The position numbers were made by a program, and so were the translations under genes. Positions 1 through 8,230 of a stretch of DNA of 64,000 nucleotides are shown here, piece after piece. Origin of the DNA: an uncultured Candidatus Melainabacteria bacterium (GTDB taxonomy: Bacteria; Cyanobacteriota; Vampirovibrionia; Gastranaerophilales; Gastranaerophilaceae). The notes under the pieces are model-generated. The model did no database searches, was not told the origin of the DNA, and saw only the letters and a program-made list of their open reading frames with translations. Numbering within the stretch: position 1 is the first letter of the stretch; every line of letters begins with the position of its first letter. The stretch lies in the NCBI GenBank assembly GCA_934718135.1, contig CAKUZW010000001.1, positions 491,017 to 555,016 of the forward strand. The letters are read 5' to 3'.

Positions 1-9
1 ATAAAGTAG

Positions 10-345
10 TTAAATAAATTTTCGACTTTCGAGGGACAAGGAAATAGGGTTTACAGTAGGTATTAAGGCACTAGGGTGCGACACTAAGGTCTTTACATTT
101 TTTAAGTCAATAAGTTTATAAGTGGATAAGTTGATAAGTCTTTTACGGTTTTTATCTTTAACGTCATTCTGTACAATAACTACTTTGTCATTCTGAACTT
201 GTTTCAGAATCTTATTTCCTTCGTCATTCTGAGCGAAAGCGAAGAATCTATTTCCAAGTGTATGTAGATACTGAGGACGGCAGTCCTCAGTATGACGACT
301 TTTGTCATTGCTTGACATGTACAATTGCGAGCGAATGCGAAGCAA
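10..345. repeat. Dispersed palindromic repeat cluster
   Basis: Non-coding cluster of short repeats that recur throughout the window: a purine-rich unit (GGGACAAGGAAATAGGG type), an AAGTC/ATAAGT unit repeated several times around 100-140, and GTCATTCTGA units in both orientations that can pair as hairpins (180-260). The minus strand is open for 111 codons, but the translation is only repeat-derived peptide (AQNDE, KQVQNDK), so I do not call a gene. The same units appear at 1310-1570, 7725-8110, 11945-12060, 41160-41340, 45290-45470 and 59540-60020. Confidence 0.7.
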
Positions 346-365
346 TCCAGCTTATTTTTTAATAT

Positions 366-1193
366 TTAAACCTTATAAGAAAATAATGGAGCATTTTTTA
401 CTTCTTCTTTTAAACGTTGTACCATTTCTCTCGGCATATACGTAAGTAAGGTACCATATTCGGATGTATCTATATGCGTTCCTTTGACTCTTGTTTTCGC
501 AATTTGTTCAAAGATTTTATTATAATCTTCCCCTCTATATGGTAAAAAACGTTTTCCCCTAAGAAAGTGTGCTAAGTGTGATTGATATGCGGCTTCAGAT
601 ACAACATTAGGTTCTATACCATTAAGTAAGCAGTGCTGAATAGCAACTTTATCTGCAAGCTTACCTATTCCTGAATATGTTTTTTCATCAAAATTTTCTA
701 ACATATGCACAATGACCCTATCTCCTTTAATTCCATATTTAGGATAGTCCTTTAGCAATATTCCTGGGCGACAAGATGTACCATTCTTTCGATGAAAATG
801 TTCTTCTAATTGTACAAAACCTACTGGTTTATCACCATCAAAAAAATCGTAAGTAACCATCTCTGCGTTATCTCTTGTTGCATTTATTTGGACAGAAATT
901 GGTTGCTTTTCTATTTCTCCATTTGCATTTTTAACTCTTTTGAAAACTATTCTTGCATTTTCAGAAACATGTTTTTCTCCATCTAGGGCTCTTTTTGTCT
1001 CCGCCAGTTTAGTTGGTAATAGTTCATCTTTGACCATTTGATACTCAAAGACATCTCCGGTCATACCTTTTTTCTTTGCTAAATTGACTATTTCTTCAAA
1101 GTTAGACTTTCCAATCTGAGAGCAAACAGCATGTCTATTTGCAATAGTCCAACCGTTATTGACAAAATTGCGTAACATAGATATTTTACTCAT
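366..1193 (-). CDS. Lineage-specific protein of unknown function, possible GNAT-like fold
   Basis: A 275-aa soluble protein with no signal peptide or membrane segment. I do not recognise the family. The stretch YSGIGKLADKVAIQHCLLNG (about residues 195-214) followed by SEAAYQSHLAHFLRGKRFLP faintly resembles the acetyl-CoA-binding helix and C-terminal 'fish-hook' part of GNAT acetyltransferases, but this is only a resemblance. The start is supported by AGGGGAAAATTA just upstream of ATG. The upstream region carries the AAAATACTTTATATA promoter-like motif shared with several other small lineage genes here, which suggests co-regulation. It stands alone between repeat clusters. Confidence 0.7.
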   Translation of the reverse strand: MSKISMLRNFVNNGWTIANRHAVCSQIGKSNFEEIVNLAKKKGMTGDVFEYQMVKDELLPTKLAETKRALDGEKHVSENARIVFKRVKNANGEIEKQPISVQINATRDNAEMVTYDFFDGDKPVGFVQLEEHFHRKNGTSCRPGILLKDYPKYGIKGDRVIVHMLENFDEKTYSGIGKLADKVAIQHCLLNGIEPNVVSEAAYQSHLAHFLRGKRFLPYRGEDYNKIFEQIAKTRVKGTHIDTSEYGTLLTYMPREMVQRLKEEVKNAPLFSYKV

Positions 1194-1222
1194 TAATTTT
1201 CCCCTAGAAGTATTTCCCCTAT

Positions 1223-1256
1223 GTATATATAAAGTATTTTTAATGTTAAAAATTGA
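1223..1256 (-). promoter_or_regulatory. Shared promoter-like motif (copy A)
   Basis: Read on the minus strand: TCAATTTTT, seven bases, then AAAATACTTTATATATA, then a GGGG run. The same arrangement lies upstream of 48874 and 49376 and at 3712-3750. A -10 of TATATA lies 17 bases from AATTTT, and the spacer itself (AAAATACTT) is conserved. Confidence 0.5.
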
Positions 1257-1309
1257 CTAATTATTACAAATTTATGTTTTTCTTTTTGTCTTCGATTTGA
1301 AAAATTTTC

Positions 1310-1570
1310 AAGGAAAAGGGAAATAAGGAAATAAGTTCAATACAGAAGGCATTAAGGCCCTAGGGCACTAAGGTCTTTAGCGTCATTCTGAGCCCCACGC
1401 GGTCAGATGATGAAGGCGTGAGCCGTGTCTGTTTAGTGCGAGCGTGAGCGAAGTGCGTGATTTAGGGTCTATTCATTTGATTTGTTATTAATCAGCATTG
1501 ATAGATTCTGAATAACAAGAAAATTTAAATGCTCATACTTCGCATAAATTTTCTAAGTTTTCAGAATGAC
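1310..1570. repeat. Repeat cluster with a hairpin-forming element
   Basis: The 490-base gap between the gap gene and the 275-aa gene holds a purine-rich repeat (1310-1345), a GC-richer segment with CACGCGGTCAG and GTGAGCCGTG, and at 1494-1569 a reverse copy of the element found twice in tandem at 61.3-61.66 kb. That element has outer ATTCTGAA/TTCAGAAT arms and inner AAAATTTATAC-type arms. No gene is visible. Confidence 0.65.
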
Positions 1571-1621
1571 ATAAAAACGTAACGAATTTATTCCGCCTCT
1601 TCCTTTAAATTAAACTAAAAC

Positions 1622-1655
1622 AAACCGGCCTTGAACAATTGTTCAAGGCCGGTTT
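1622..1655 (-). terminator. Terminator of gap (perfect palindrome)
   Basis: A perfect palindrome with 17-base arms beginning AAACCGGCC and ending GGCCGGTTT lies directly after the gap stop codon. On the minus strand it is followed by TTTGTTTTAGTTT. It fits a rho-independent terminator. Confidence 0.85.
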
Positions 1656-1681
1656 CAAGTCTATCCAAATTATAAAATCAA

Positions 1682-2686
1682 TTATAATTTTTCAGCAACC
1701 ATCAATGTAGTTTCAGCTAATCTTGTAGAATAACCACATTCGTTATCATACCAAGAAATAACTTTAACCATGTTGTCGCCCATAACTCTTGTTAACAATG
1801 AGTCAACAGTTGAAGATTGGTGAGAACCGATGTAGTCAGTTGAAACTAATGGTTCATCTGAATAGCACAATACGTGACCATCAGCAGCTTCTTTCAAAGC
1901 AGCATTAACTTCTTCAACAGTAACTTTCTTTTCTGTTTCGAAAACAACATCAACGATAGAAACGTCTGGAGTAGGAACTCTCATTGCGAAACCATCTAAT
2001 TTTCCTTTTAATTCAGGGATAACCAAAGCAACAGCTTTAGCAGCACCAGTTTTTGTAGGAACGATGTTTAAAGCACCAGCTCTAGCTCTACGAGGATCTT
2101 TATGACCAGCATCTAAGATTTTTTGGTCGCCAGTGTATGAGTGAACAGTTGTCATTAAACCTTTAACGATACCGAATTTTTCTAAGATAACTTTAGCTAC
2201 CGGAGCTAAGCAGTTAGTTGTACAAGATGCCATAGAAATAACATCGTGTTTAGCTGGATCATATTCGTTTTCGTTAACACCTAAAACGATAGTTTTGTCT
2301 TCGTTTTTAGCAGGAGCTGAGATGATAACTTTTTTAGCACCAGCTACGATGTGAGCTTTAGCTTTTTCAGCATCTGTGAAGAAACCAGTTGATTCAACAA
2401 CAACTTCAACACCTAAATCTTTCCAAGGTAATTGAGCAGGATCTTTTTCAGCGAAGAATTTGATTTTTTTACCGTTAACGATAATACCTTCTTCGTAAGC
2501 TTCTACTGTACCTTCGAATTTACCCATAACTGAATCATATTTGAAGATTCTAGCAGCATCTTCAGGTTTTAGACCTGGATCGTTGATTGCTACATAATTA
2601 ATTTTGTCAAAAATACCTTCTTTGATAGCGGCTCTTAATGTGTTACGGCCGATTCTACCAAAACCGTTAATTGCTACGTTTACCAT
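1682..2686 (-). CDS. gap: Glyceraldehyde-3-phosphate dehydrogenase, type I
   Basis: Cytoplasmic enzyme that oxidises glyceraldehyde 3-phosphate to 1,3-bisphosphoglycerate with NAD(P)+ and phosphate. The 334-aa length is normal. The Rossmann motif INGFGRIGR is at residues 6-14, the catalytic cysteine is C155 in SCTTNC, and the C-terminal WYDNECGYS motif is present. The segment after the second strand reads AINDPGLKPEDAA, longer than the usual AINDLTD form, a small lineage feature. GAAGGAGTAAAAACTT gives a good ribosome binding site. The gene is monocistronic, with its own promoter at 2735-2763 and a strong terminator at 1622-1655. Confidence 0.97.
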   Translation of the reverse strand: MVNVAINGFGRIGRNTLRAAIKEGIFDKINYVAINDPGLKPEDAARIFKYDSVMGKFEGTVEAYEEGIIVNGKKIKFFAEKDPAQLPWKDLGVEVVVESTGFFTDAEKAKAHIVAGAKKVIISAPAKNEDKTIVLGVNENEYDPAKHDVISMASCTTNCLAPVAKVILEKFGIVKGLMTTVHSYTGDQKILDAGHKDPRRARAGALNIVPTKTGAAKAVALVIPELKGKLDGFAMRVPTPDVSIVDVVFETEKKVTVEEVNAALKEAADGHVLCYSDEPLVSTDYIGSHQSSTVDSLLTRVMGDNMVKVISWYDNECGYSTRLAETTLMVAEKL

Positions 2687-2734
2687 AAGTTTTTACTCCT
2701 TCTTATTGTGTAACATTTACTACATAACATGCTG

Positions 2735-2763
2735 ATATTATCATCAACAAAAAAACTAATCAA
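2735..2763 (-). promoter_or_regulatory. Promoter of gap
   Basis: Minus strand reads TTGATT, a 17-base spacer, then TAATAT, about 48 bases before the gap start codon. This is a good vegetative promoter match. A CTAACCAGTTAGTCC segment lies just upstream. Confidence 0.6.
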
Positions 2764-2889
2764 GTGGACTAACCAGTTAAATAATTAAGAAATAATTAAG
2801 GTTTGTAAATTAAAATTAATATTCCTAGCAAAAATAAATATTTACTCCTTTTATACTCAAAACAGTAATGTAGAAAGTAGGTATTTTAT

Positions 2890-3465
2890 ATGACTCTAAA
2901 TATTGGAAAATTTACAGGATATACAACTTCCGGAGCTCAAATATTCCAAAAAATGGATAAAGGAACTCGAGTTATTACAACAATGGCAAAAGACGGGAAG
3001 CCATTACAAGAAATTCGTTTAAAATCAGTTAATAATGATATTCAAGGTTCAATGGTAAAAGTTAGAGATTTTCGTACCGGTTTAGCGAGAGAATATTCAG
3101 ATCTTACTGATTTAAAATCAGATGATAAATTCAGATCCGTAATTAAAAGATTTATTGATAATATTGGTAACAAGATAAGAATTGCTGTAACAAAAAGTAA
3201 AAACGGTAAAAAAATTGAAGTTGCACAAAACTATGAAAAAGCGAATGGTGAAGAATTTTGGTTAACAAAAAACATCGACAAATCAAAAGGTAATAGAGTT
3301 GATATTTTTGATGAATTTGAAACTTCAAGTTGGACAAAACCAAATGGCGAAAAACTTAATGGCTTATATCAACGAGAAGCGACAATTGATGGTGGCGGTA
3401 AATCAACTTATGAAAGAACTTTTGGTGACATTGAAACTTTACCAAGCCTAAAGGAACTTATATAA
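2890..3465 (+). CDS. Lineage-specific protein of unknown function
   Basis: A 191-aa basic, soluble protein with no signal peptide. I do not recognise it. It opens MTLNIGKFTGYTTSGAQIFQ and contains several short beta-rich segments with regularly spaced charged turns (for example TKSKNGKKIEVAQNYEKANG), which suggests a repetitive beta-sheet fold. Divergently placed from gap and followed by its own terminator at 3498-3527, so it is a single-gene unit. The long unbroken frame and its own terminator support it as a real gene. Confidence 0.7.
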   Translation: MTLNIGKFTGYTTSGAQIFQKMDKGTRVITTMAKDGKPLQEIRLKSVNNDIQGSMVKVRDFRTGLAREYSDLTDLKSDDKFRSVIKRFIDNIGNKIRIAVTKSKNGKKIEVAQNYEKANGEEFWLTKNIDKSKGNRVDIFDEFETSSWTKPNGEKLNGLYQREATIDGGGKSTYERTFGDIETLPSLKELI

Positions 3466-3497
3466 CCTAATAATGGATAACATTAAATAAACAAAGG

Positions 3498-3527
3498 GAG
3501 AATCTTAGCAATAAGGTTCTCTTTTTT
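3498..3527 (+). terminator. Terminator after the 191-aa gene
   Basis: GAGAATCTTA, loop GCAA, TAAGGTTCTC, then a run of Ts. It lies 32 bases after the stop codon at 3465. Confidence 0.8.
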
Positions 3528-3579
3528 GTTGGTTAATCAAGTTATTAGTTCTTTTAGTACGTCGTTGTGAATTTTATAA

Positions 3580-3640
3580 CAATCTTTGTTCATTTTTTCT
3601 TGTTGATTTCAATGCAAAAAGGTGCTACGCACGTAACCAC
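3580..3640 (+). repeat. Remnant of the prepilin upstream repeat
   Basis: TTTGTTCATTTTTTCTTG followed by TTGATTTCAATGCAAAAAGG matches the segment found upstream of the two intact prepilin copies at 41000-41060 and 45481-45540. Together with the pseudogene at 3910-4120 it marks a third, decayed copy of that locus. Confidence 0.55.
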
Positions 3641-3711
3641 ATTTGTTCCCTTTATGCGTTCTATATAAAAATTTGAAATATTAAGTTATGTAACAAAATA
3701 AAAAGGATATA

Positions 3712-3750
3712 GCAATTATATACTCTAAAAATACTTTATATAAGAGTAAG
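3712..3750 (+). promoter_or_regulatory. Shared promoter-like motif (copy D)
   Basis: GCAATTATATACTC then TAAAAATACTTTATATAAG and GTAAGCG. It matches copies A, B and C closely, with TATATAA at 3737-3743. No translatable ORF follows within 150 bases; an intrinsic terminator does (3857-3884). TGTAACAAA lies about 50 bases upstream of the -10, as in related copies. Confidence 0.5.
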
Positions 3751-3884
3751 CGATAAGCAAACAATAAAAAAGATTTAAATAAACACGAGACATAAATTAT
3801 ACACTACCTACTACACACTAACCTTCTACACACGAGGAATTGAAAAAGATTCCAAACTCTTTCCAAAGGAAAGGGTTTTTTTTT
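3750..3884 (+). ncRNA. Candidate small RNA, about 130 nt
   Basis: Bounded by the promoter-like motif at 3712-3750 and an intrinsic terminator at 3857-3884 (CTCTTTCC, AAA, GGAAAGGG, T9). The body has no ATG with a ribosome binding site and is rich in unpaired C/A/U, with CTACCTACTACACAC and CTAACCTTCTACACAC, a pattern that could base-pair with purine-rich ribosome binding sites. No known RNA family is recognised; inferred from the promoter and terminator only. Confidence 0.4.
3857..3884 (+). terminator. Terminator of the candidate small RNA
   Basis: Stem CTCTTTCC / GGAAAGGG with an AAA loop followed by nine Ts. Confidence 0.75.
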
Positions 3885-3909
3885 GAGTATTTTTATTGTT
3901 CAAGTACTT

Positions 3910-4120
3910 TTTCAAATTTGATATTACCCTTGGCATAATCGGCATTGTAGCGGCGATGACGATACCAACTTTAATCTCAAACTCCCAAAAGAAGCAGACT
4001 GTCACCAAGCTCCAAAAGGCGATTTCTGTTATAAATTAGGCTTACCGACTTGCTTATGATGATGTGGGAGAAGCAACTCCACAAGAAGCTTTTGATATGA
4101 GTACGAGTAAATTTATATAA
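3910..4120 (+). pseudogene. Decayed prepilin-type gene fragment
   Basis: Plus-strand translation from about 3923 gives ITLGIIGIVAAMTIPTLI, then QKKQTVTKLQKAISVIN, a TAG stop where the intact copies have CAG (Gln), and then AYRLAYDDVGEATPQEAFDM before a second stop at 4118-4120. The N-terminal FTLAEV part is deleted (FDITLG remains) and the C-terminal two thirds are missing. The intact relatives are at 41145-42002 and 45628-46383. It overlaps nothing else and ends just before tsaD. Confidence 0.8.
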
Positions 4121-4126
4121 CCTGTT

Positions 4127-5194
4127 TTATTTAACTCTTGAAAAGACCTCAACATCAATATCATCAAAGGTATTGGTGTTGAAATAAGCACAAGATGCAA
4201 CCATCGCAGCGTTATCTGTACAATATTTCATAGCAGGGGCATTTACTCTGTATCCTTCTTTTTCTAAATCAAAAACTTTTTTTCTGATTTCAGAATTTGC
4301 CGCAACTCCGCCTGCAATAACTACTTGTTTATAACCTCGTTTTTCAACTGCTTTTTTTAATTTTTTAACCAAAGTTCTTGAAACATCTTCTTGGAAACTT
4401 GCACATATATCTTGGACAACATTTTCAGGAAGTTCAGGATTTTCATCATTACAATACTGTGATTTTAAAGATTTTACGAGTCTTAAAACTGCTGTTTTTA
4501 AACCACTGAAACTAAAATTATATCCATCAACTTTTCCTTCCGGTAACGGATACGCTTTAGGATTTCCAAGTTGAGCCAATTTGTCCAATCTTGGGCCTCC
4601 AGGGTATGGCAAACCAATTAACCTTGCAACTTTGTCATAAGCTTCTCCAACAGCATCATCAATTGTTTCACCTAAAATTGTTTGCTTTGAATAGGATTCG
4701 ACATCAATAATCTGTGTATGTCCGCCACTTACCAAAAGAGCCATAAATGGAGGTTTTAAATCTGTATCAAGATAATTTCCGCAAAGGTGAGCATTCAAGT
4801 GGTTAACTCCAATAAACGGCTTGTCATGAACTAGAGCAAGAGTTTTAGCTGCGTTCAATCCAACAAGCAAGCAACCAACAAGTCCTGGGCCTACGGTTCC
4901 TGCAAATGCTGTAATTTGGTCAGGTGTCAAACCGGATTGTTCAAATGCTTCTTGCACAATAATATTAATTGCATCCATGTGTTCTCTTGCTGCAATCTCA
5001 GGAATTACCCCTCCGAATTTTGCGTGAGTCTTAATCTGTGAAGCCACAACATTTGCAACAACTTCTCTACCGTTTTTAACAATGGCACAAGCTGTTTCAT
5101 CACAACTTGATTCAATCGCCATAATATAATTATCATAACCGGAATCAGGTCCGATTTTTACTGTTTTTTCGCTAAATAATGTTTTCTTTTCCAT
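4127..5194 (-). CDS. tsaD: tRNA N6-adenosine threonylcarbamoyltransferase TsaD
   Basis: Transfers threonylcarbamoyl from the TsaC product to A37 of ANN-decoding tRNAs, acting with TsaB and TsaE in the cytoplasm. 355 aa, slightly long. The family motif IESSCDETA lies at residues 27-35, the metal ligands are in NHLNAH (H132, H136), VSGGHT is near 155-160, and AGGVAANSEIR is near the C-terminus. The first 24 residues before MAIESSCDET are not part of the conserved fold; initiation at M25 is possible because neither ATG has a clear ribosome binding site. TsaB, TsaC and TsaE are not in the window. Confidence 0.95.
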   Translation of the reverse strand: MEKKTLFSEKTVKIGPDSGYDNYIMAIESSCDETACAIVKNGREVVANVVASQIKTHAKFGGVIPEIAAREHMDAINIIVQEAFEQSGLTPDQITAFAGTVGPGLVGCLLVGLNAAKTLALVHDKPFIGVNHLNAHLCGNYLDTDLKPPFMALLVSGGHTQIIDVESYSKQTILGETIDDAVGEAYDKVARLIGLPYPGGPRLDKLAQLGNPKAYPLPEGKVDGYNFSFSGLKTAVLRLVKSLKSQYCNDENPELPENVVQDICASFQEDVSRTLVKKLKKAVEKRGYKQVVIAGGVAANSEIRKKVFDLEKEGYRVNAPAMKYCTDNAAMVASCAYFNTNTFDDIDVEVFSRVK

Positions 5195-5510
5195 AGTTTT
5201 ATACTACTACAAACGGAAAAATTGTGAAAGATTGAGCAATTTTTTTTACCATATTTTTGTTGTATTTTTCAGGTTTTAATATCCTCTAATTAAATTATTA
5301 AGAATTTGACTTCAATCATTTATCAACCATGCGGCTAAAGCATGATTTAGAGCATGATTGAGGAGTTTTATAAATCTTTAGATTTAGATAAGTCATTCAA
5401 TCTTTGATTATATATTTATCAATCAGTGCATGGATTTAAATACCCTCTAAAAAGATTAGTATATTAAGTGTAGAGAACATAAACAAATAACAACCACGGG
5501 GGAATAAATA
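5195..5510. other. Intergenic regulatory region upstream of the response regulator
   Basis: A 316-base divergent region between tsaD and the response regulator. It contains repeated GCATGATT elements (5330-5365) and an inverted repeat TTGAT...ATCAA (about 5405-5425). A possible -10 TATATT lies near 5460. The strong ribosome binding site GGGGGAA lies before 5511. The repeats could be binding sites for the regulator, but nothing proves this. Confidence 0.35.
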
Positions 5511-6221
5511 ATGAGAGATTTTAACAAAAAACTAAGAATTTTACTAATAGATGATAATGCTAATCATTTGAGAGGGATTAAAGAATTAATCAATCTTGAA
5601 AGTAGTTATGAAGTAGTTGGAACAACTACAAGTGCAAATCTTGGTATTAATTTGATTAAAAAATATCACCCTGATGTGGTTTTGATGGATATAAATATGC
5701 CTGAAAAAGATGGGTTACAAGCAATTCAAGCTATTAATAAGTTAAATCTTCAAACAAAAGTTATTGCTTTGAGCGGTTATGATGATTCAGATTTGATTTA
5801 TCGTGCAATGAAGTTGGGTGCTAAAGGTTATGTTCTTAAAACTATGGCTTCTGTTAAATTAATCAATGCAATTGAAGAAGTTGCATCAGGAAAAATTTAT
5901 TTGCCTGCAGTTCTATCTACAAGATTTTTCGAATACTTCCAAACAACAGCAAAAGAAGAATCAAATACTTCAGAAGGCGAAAATCTACTATCAAGTTTGA
6001 CAATGAGAGAAAATGAAGTTCTTGAACTTTTAACCGAAGGAATTAACTACAAGAGTATTGCAGGAAAACTTATTATCTCTGAAACTACTGTTAAGACTCA
6101 CGTGAATAATATTTTCCAAAAGTTACAAGTAAATGATAGAACAAATGCTGTATTGTACGCATTAAGTCACGGTTTCAAACCTAGCAAAACATCTTCAAAT
6201 GTGGCAATGACTACAGTATAA
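5511..6221 (+). CDS. NarL/FixJ-type response regulator
   Basis: A 236-aa transcription factor with an N-terminal receiver domain (residues 8-125) and a C-terminal LuxR-type helix-turn-helix (about 160-225). Phosphoacceptor is D60 in LMDINMPEKDG, the acidic pocket is D14/D15, the switch Ser is S88 in ALSGY and the conserved Lys is K110 in GYVLKT. The output domain reads LTMRENEVLELLTEG, then SETTVKTHVNNIFQKL. The linker (140-155) is Ser/Glu-rich. A histidine kinase gene follows 76 bases downstream, so the two probably form a two-component pair. Its stimulus and target genes are unknown. Confidence 0.93.
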   Translation: MRDFNKKLRILLIDDNANHLRGIKELINLESSYEVVGTTTSANLGINLIKKYHPDVVLMDINMPEKDGLQAIQAINKLNLQTKVIALSGYDDSDLIYRAMKLGAKGYVLKTMASVKLINAIEEVASGKIYLPAVLSTRFFEYFQTTAKEESNTSEGENLLSSLTMRENEVLELLTEGINYKSIAGKLIISETTVKTHVNNIFQKLQVNDRTNAVLYALSHGFKPSKTSSNVAMTTV

Positions 6222-6243
6222 AAAGTTGCATAATAATATATAC

Positions 6244-6280
6244 AAAGGGTTCTGATTTTACAAGCGGAACCCTTTATTTT
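6244..6280 (+). terminator. Terminator or attenuator between regulator and kinase genes
   Basis: AAAGGGTTC and GAACCCTTT arms enclosing a 14-base loop, followed by ATTTTT. It would reduce kinase expression relative to the regulator. Confidence 0.6.
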
Positions 6281-6297
6281 TAACCAAAAGGACAAAA

Positions 6298-6972
6298 ATG
6301 ACAGACCAATTAACTCAAGAACAACTAACTCAACAAATCAGATGTGTATCACATGAAATTAGAAATCACCTTTCTATCTGCGATATGTATTCACAGATTA
6401 TAAAGAAAAACCTTGAAAAATCAGGGATTAAAAATGATTCGATTGACAATGCGTTAGAATGTATTCAAAATTCTGTGAAAATAATTGGGGCTAATCTTCT
6501 TGATTTAAAGGCTTTAAACAACAATAGCCCTAAAATTGTCGATTTTTCATCAATTATCAATCAGGGGCTAGAAATGTCCAAAGTTTACGCACAGGATAAA
6601 GAAATTGAATTCTCAATATTTATAAAAAATACTGCAAATATCCAAATTGATGAAAACAAATTCCTTGCTTGCATAGTTAATATTATCAAAAACGGGATTG
6701 AAGCGATTGAAATCAAAGGAAAAATTGAAGTTTTGGCAGAAATTAAAAATGGTTATGCAATTTTAAAAATTTCAAATAACGGAAAACCAATTCCTAAAGA
6801 TAAACAAAAAATTATTTTTGATATAGGATTTACAACCAAAAAAAGTGGCTGCGGACTTGGTTTAGGAATTTGTAAAAAAAATCTTCAAGAACAAAACGCA
6901 ACACTTGAGTTGACTAAATCAATAAAAAATTGCACACAGTTTGAAATCAAAATACCGATTTACTCATTCTAA
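6298..6972 (+). CDS. Small soluble sensor histidine kinase
   Basis: A 224-aa kinase with no membrane segment and no recognisable sensor domain. The phosphorylated histidine is H19 in SHEIRN within a HisKA-like helical hairpin, the N box is IIKNGIEAI (N132), and the G2 box is GCGLGLGICKKN near 184-195. The G1 box is variant: SNNGKPIP in place of the usual DxGxG form. AAAGGACAAAAATG provides a ribosome binding site. Probably phosphorylates the response regulator encoded just upstream; the input must come from a partner or from cytoplasmic cues. It ends in a 4-base convergent overlap with the prepilin gene. Confidence 0.88.
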   Translation: MTDQLTQEQLTQQIRCVSHEIRNHLSICDMYSQIIKKNLEKSGIKNDSIDNALECIQNSVKIIGANLLDLKALNNNSPKIVDFSSIINQGLEMSKVYAQDKEIEFSIFIKNTANIQIDENKFLACIVNIIKNGIEAIEIKGKIEVLAEIKNGYAILKISNNGKPIPKDKQKIIFDIGFTTKKSGCGLGLGICKKNLQEQNATLELTKSIKNCTQFEIKIPIYSF

Positions 6973-8153
6973 ATTTTCTTGCCCCATACGTCATTTGGAA
7001 TTTCCCATCCATTATTTTTAACTTTTAATAAACAATAATATCCTGCATTTATATCTGTTGAATTGCTACTACAATTTTCATCAACTTTCTCATTTGATTC
7101 GCTTATTCCTGCAGGAACTATACCATCTTCAGTCAGGATTGCAATAAATATATCTTTTCCTATAATATTTGGTTTTCTATCTCCATTTACATCAATAAAA
7201 ATAGCTAAAACTTTATTTGTGGTGATAAGCCCTAAATATCTTTTTGCATCCTCTTTACTGTAGGAGTCAAAATTAAGGTTGGTACCATTTATCAATCGCA
7301 TCGTTAATATTCCATACCCAACGCCAATACCTGTTCTAGAACAATAAGCAATTTCGCCGGCTAAATTTTTAGTTGGACCATCAGATTGCCAACAACCCTT
7401 TTTCTCAACACAGGCGTTTGAATACTTCATATAAGGTGCTAAAAATGTGTCGAACCATTTTTGTATTTCCTGAACAGGTTCAGGCATATAGGGGTCAATA
7501 GTTAATCCGTCATTTTCTGACATTTTCATTGATTGTTGGATTATGGAGTAATCTTCTCTTAATTTTGTTTCTATTTCCATTTTTTGTTTGTTGCTAATTA
7601 GTCCGGGAATTGTTATCGCTGCCACAATTCCAATAATGCCAAGGGTAATGAGGACTTCTGCTAAAGTAAAAGCAAATTTCTTTTTAGTGGAAAAGGAAAC
7701 AGGGAAATAAGGGAACAAGTTCGTTACAGTTTTTATAATCATGTCATTGTGAGGAGAAATTTCGTTATTATTTGTATTTTTGTGTACGAAGCGACGTAAC
7801 AATCCCTGACAAGTGTTACTATTACCCAATTTGTTAGGGATTACTACGTCACTCTGTATAGACTTTTGCATTTCTTGTTCAATATTTTTCCTCGTAATGA
7901 CATGATTTTGTGTTTGTAGATCCTTCGGGCTATTACCCTCAGGATGACGTGTAACACTGTCACCCTGAACTCGTTTCAGAATCTTTTTATACATGTCATT
8001 GTGAGGAAAATTTTTGTTATTATTTGTAATTTTGTGTACAAGGTGACGTAACAATCCCTGACTAGTTTCACCATTGCCTAATTTGTTAAATTTAAATAGG
8101 CTTTGAATCAAGTTTAGGTTAACAATGTTATTCGTATTGTTATTATTTGCCAT
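6969..8153 (-). CDS. Prepilin-type protein with a 161-residue repeat-filled leader
   Basis: A type IV pilin-like protein: the prepilin-peptidase site KKKFA|FTLAEVLITLG gives A161|F162 with Glu at +5, then a hydrophobic helix and a roughly 230-aa globular domain with cysteines and FIDVNGDRKPNIIGKDIF. The start at 8153 has a strong GGAG site (AGAAGGAGAAATTAATT), so the leader is 161 residues instead of the usual 6-30. Residues 23-53 and 107-138 are two translated copies of one dispersed repeat (NKLGN...TxQGLLR...HNDM), with other repeats between. An internal start (M138) would give a 24-residue leader. Role unknown; probably a minor pilin or pseudopilin exported by a type IV pilus or type II machine. 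Confidence 0.85.
   Translation of the reverse strand: MANNNNTNNIVNLNLIQSLFKFNKLGNGETSQGLLRHLVHKITNNNKNFPHNDMYKKILKRVQGDSVTRHPEGNSPKDLQTQNHVITRKNIEQEMQKSIQSDVVIPNKLGNSNTCQGLLRRFVHKNTNNNEISPHNDMIIKTVTNLFPYFPVSFSTKKKFAFTLAEVLITLGIIGIVAAITIPGLISNKQKMEIETKLREDYSIIQQSMKMSENDGLTIDPYMPEPVQEIQKWFDTFLAPYMKYSNACVEKKGCWQSDGPTKNLAGEIAYCSRTGIGVGYGILTMRLINGTNLNFDSYSKEDAKRYLGLITTNKVLAIFIDVNGDRKPNIIGKDIFIAILTEDGIVPAGISESNEKVDENCSSNSTDINAGYYCLLKVKNNGWEIPNDVWGKKI
7725..8110. repeat. Dispersed repeats inside the prepilin leader
   Basis: Two copies of a unit containing GTCATTGTGAGGA, CGACGTAACAATCCCTGAC and a CCTAATTTGTTA end (7740-7845 and 7995-8090), separated by GTCACCCTGAACTCGTTTCAG-type palindromes. The units also occur at 41165-41265 and 59540-60020. 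Their lengths keep the prepilin frame open. Confidence 0.75.
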
Positions 8154-8230
8154 AATTAATTTCTCCTTCTGCTTATTTTGTTCTCTTTAAGACTACATAC
8201 TTCAAAAGTAATATAACATAAAATGAATTT

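Noticed and set aside
10..345. 111-codon minus-strand frame at the window start
   Set aside because: Every part is dispersed repeat sequence that also occurs untranslated elsewhere, and the frame has no start signal.
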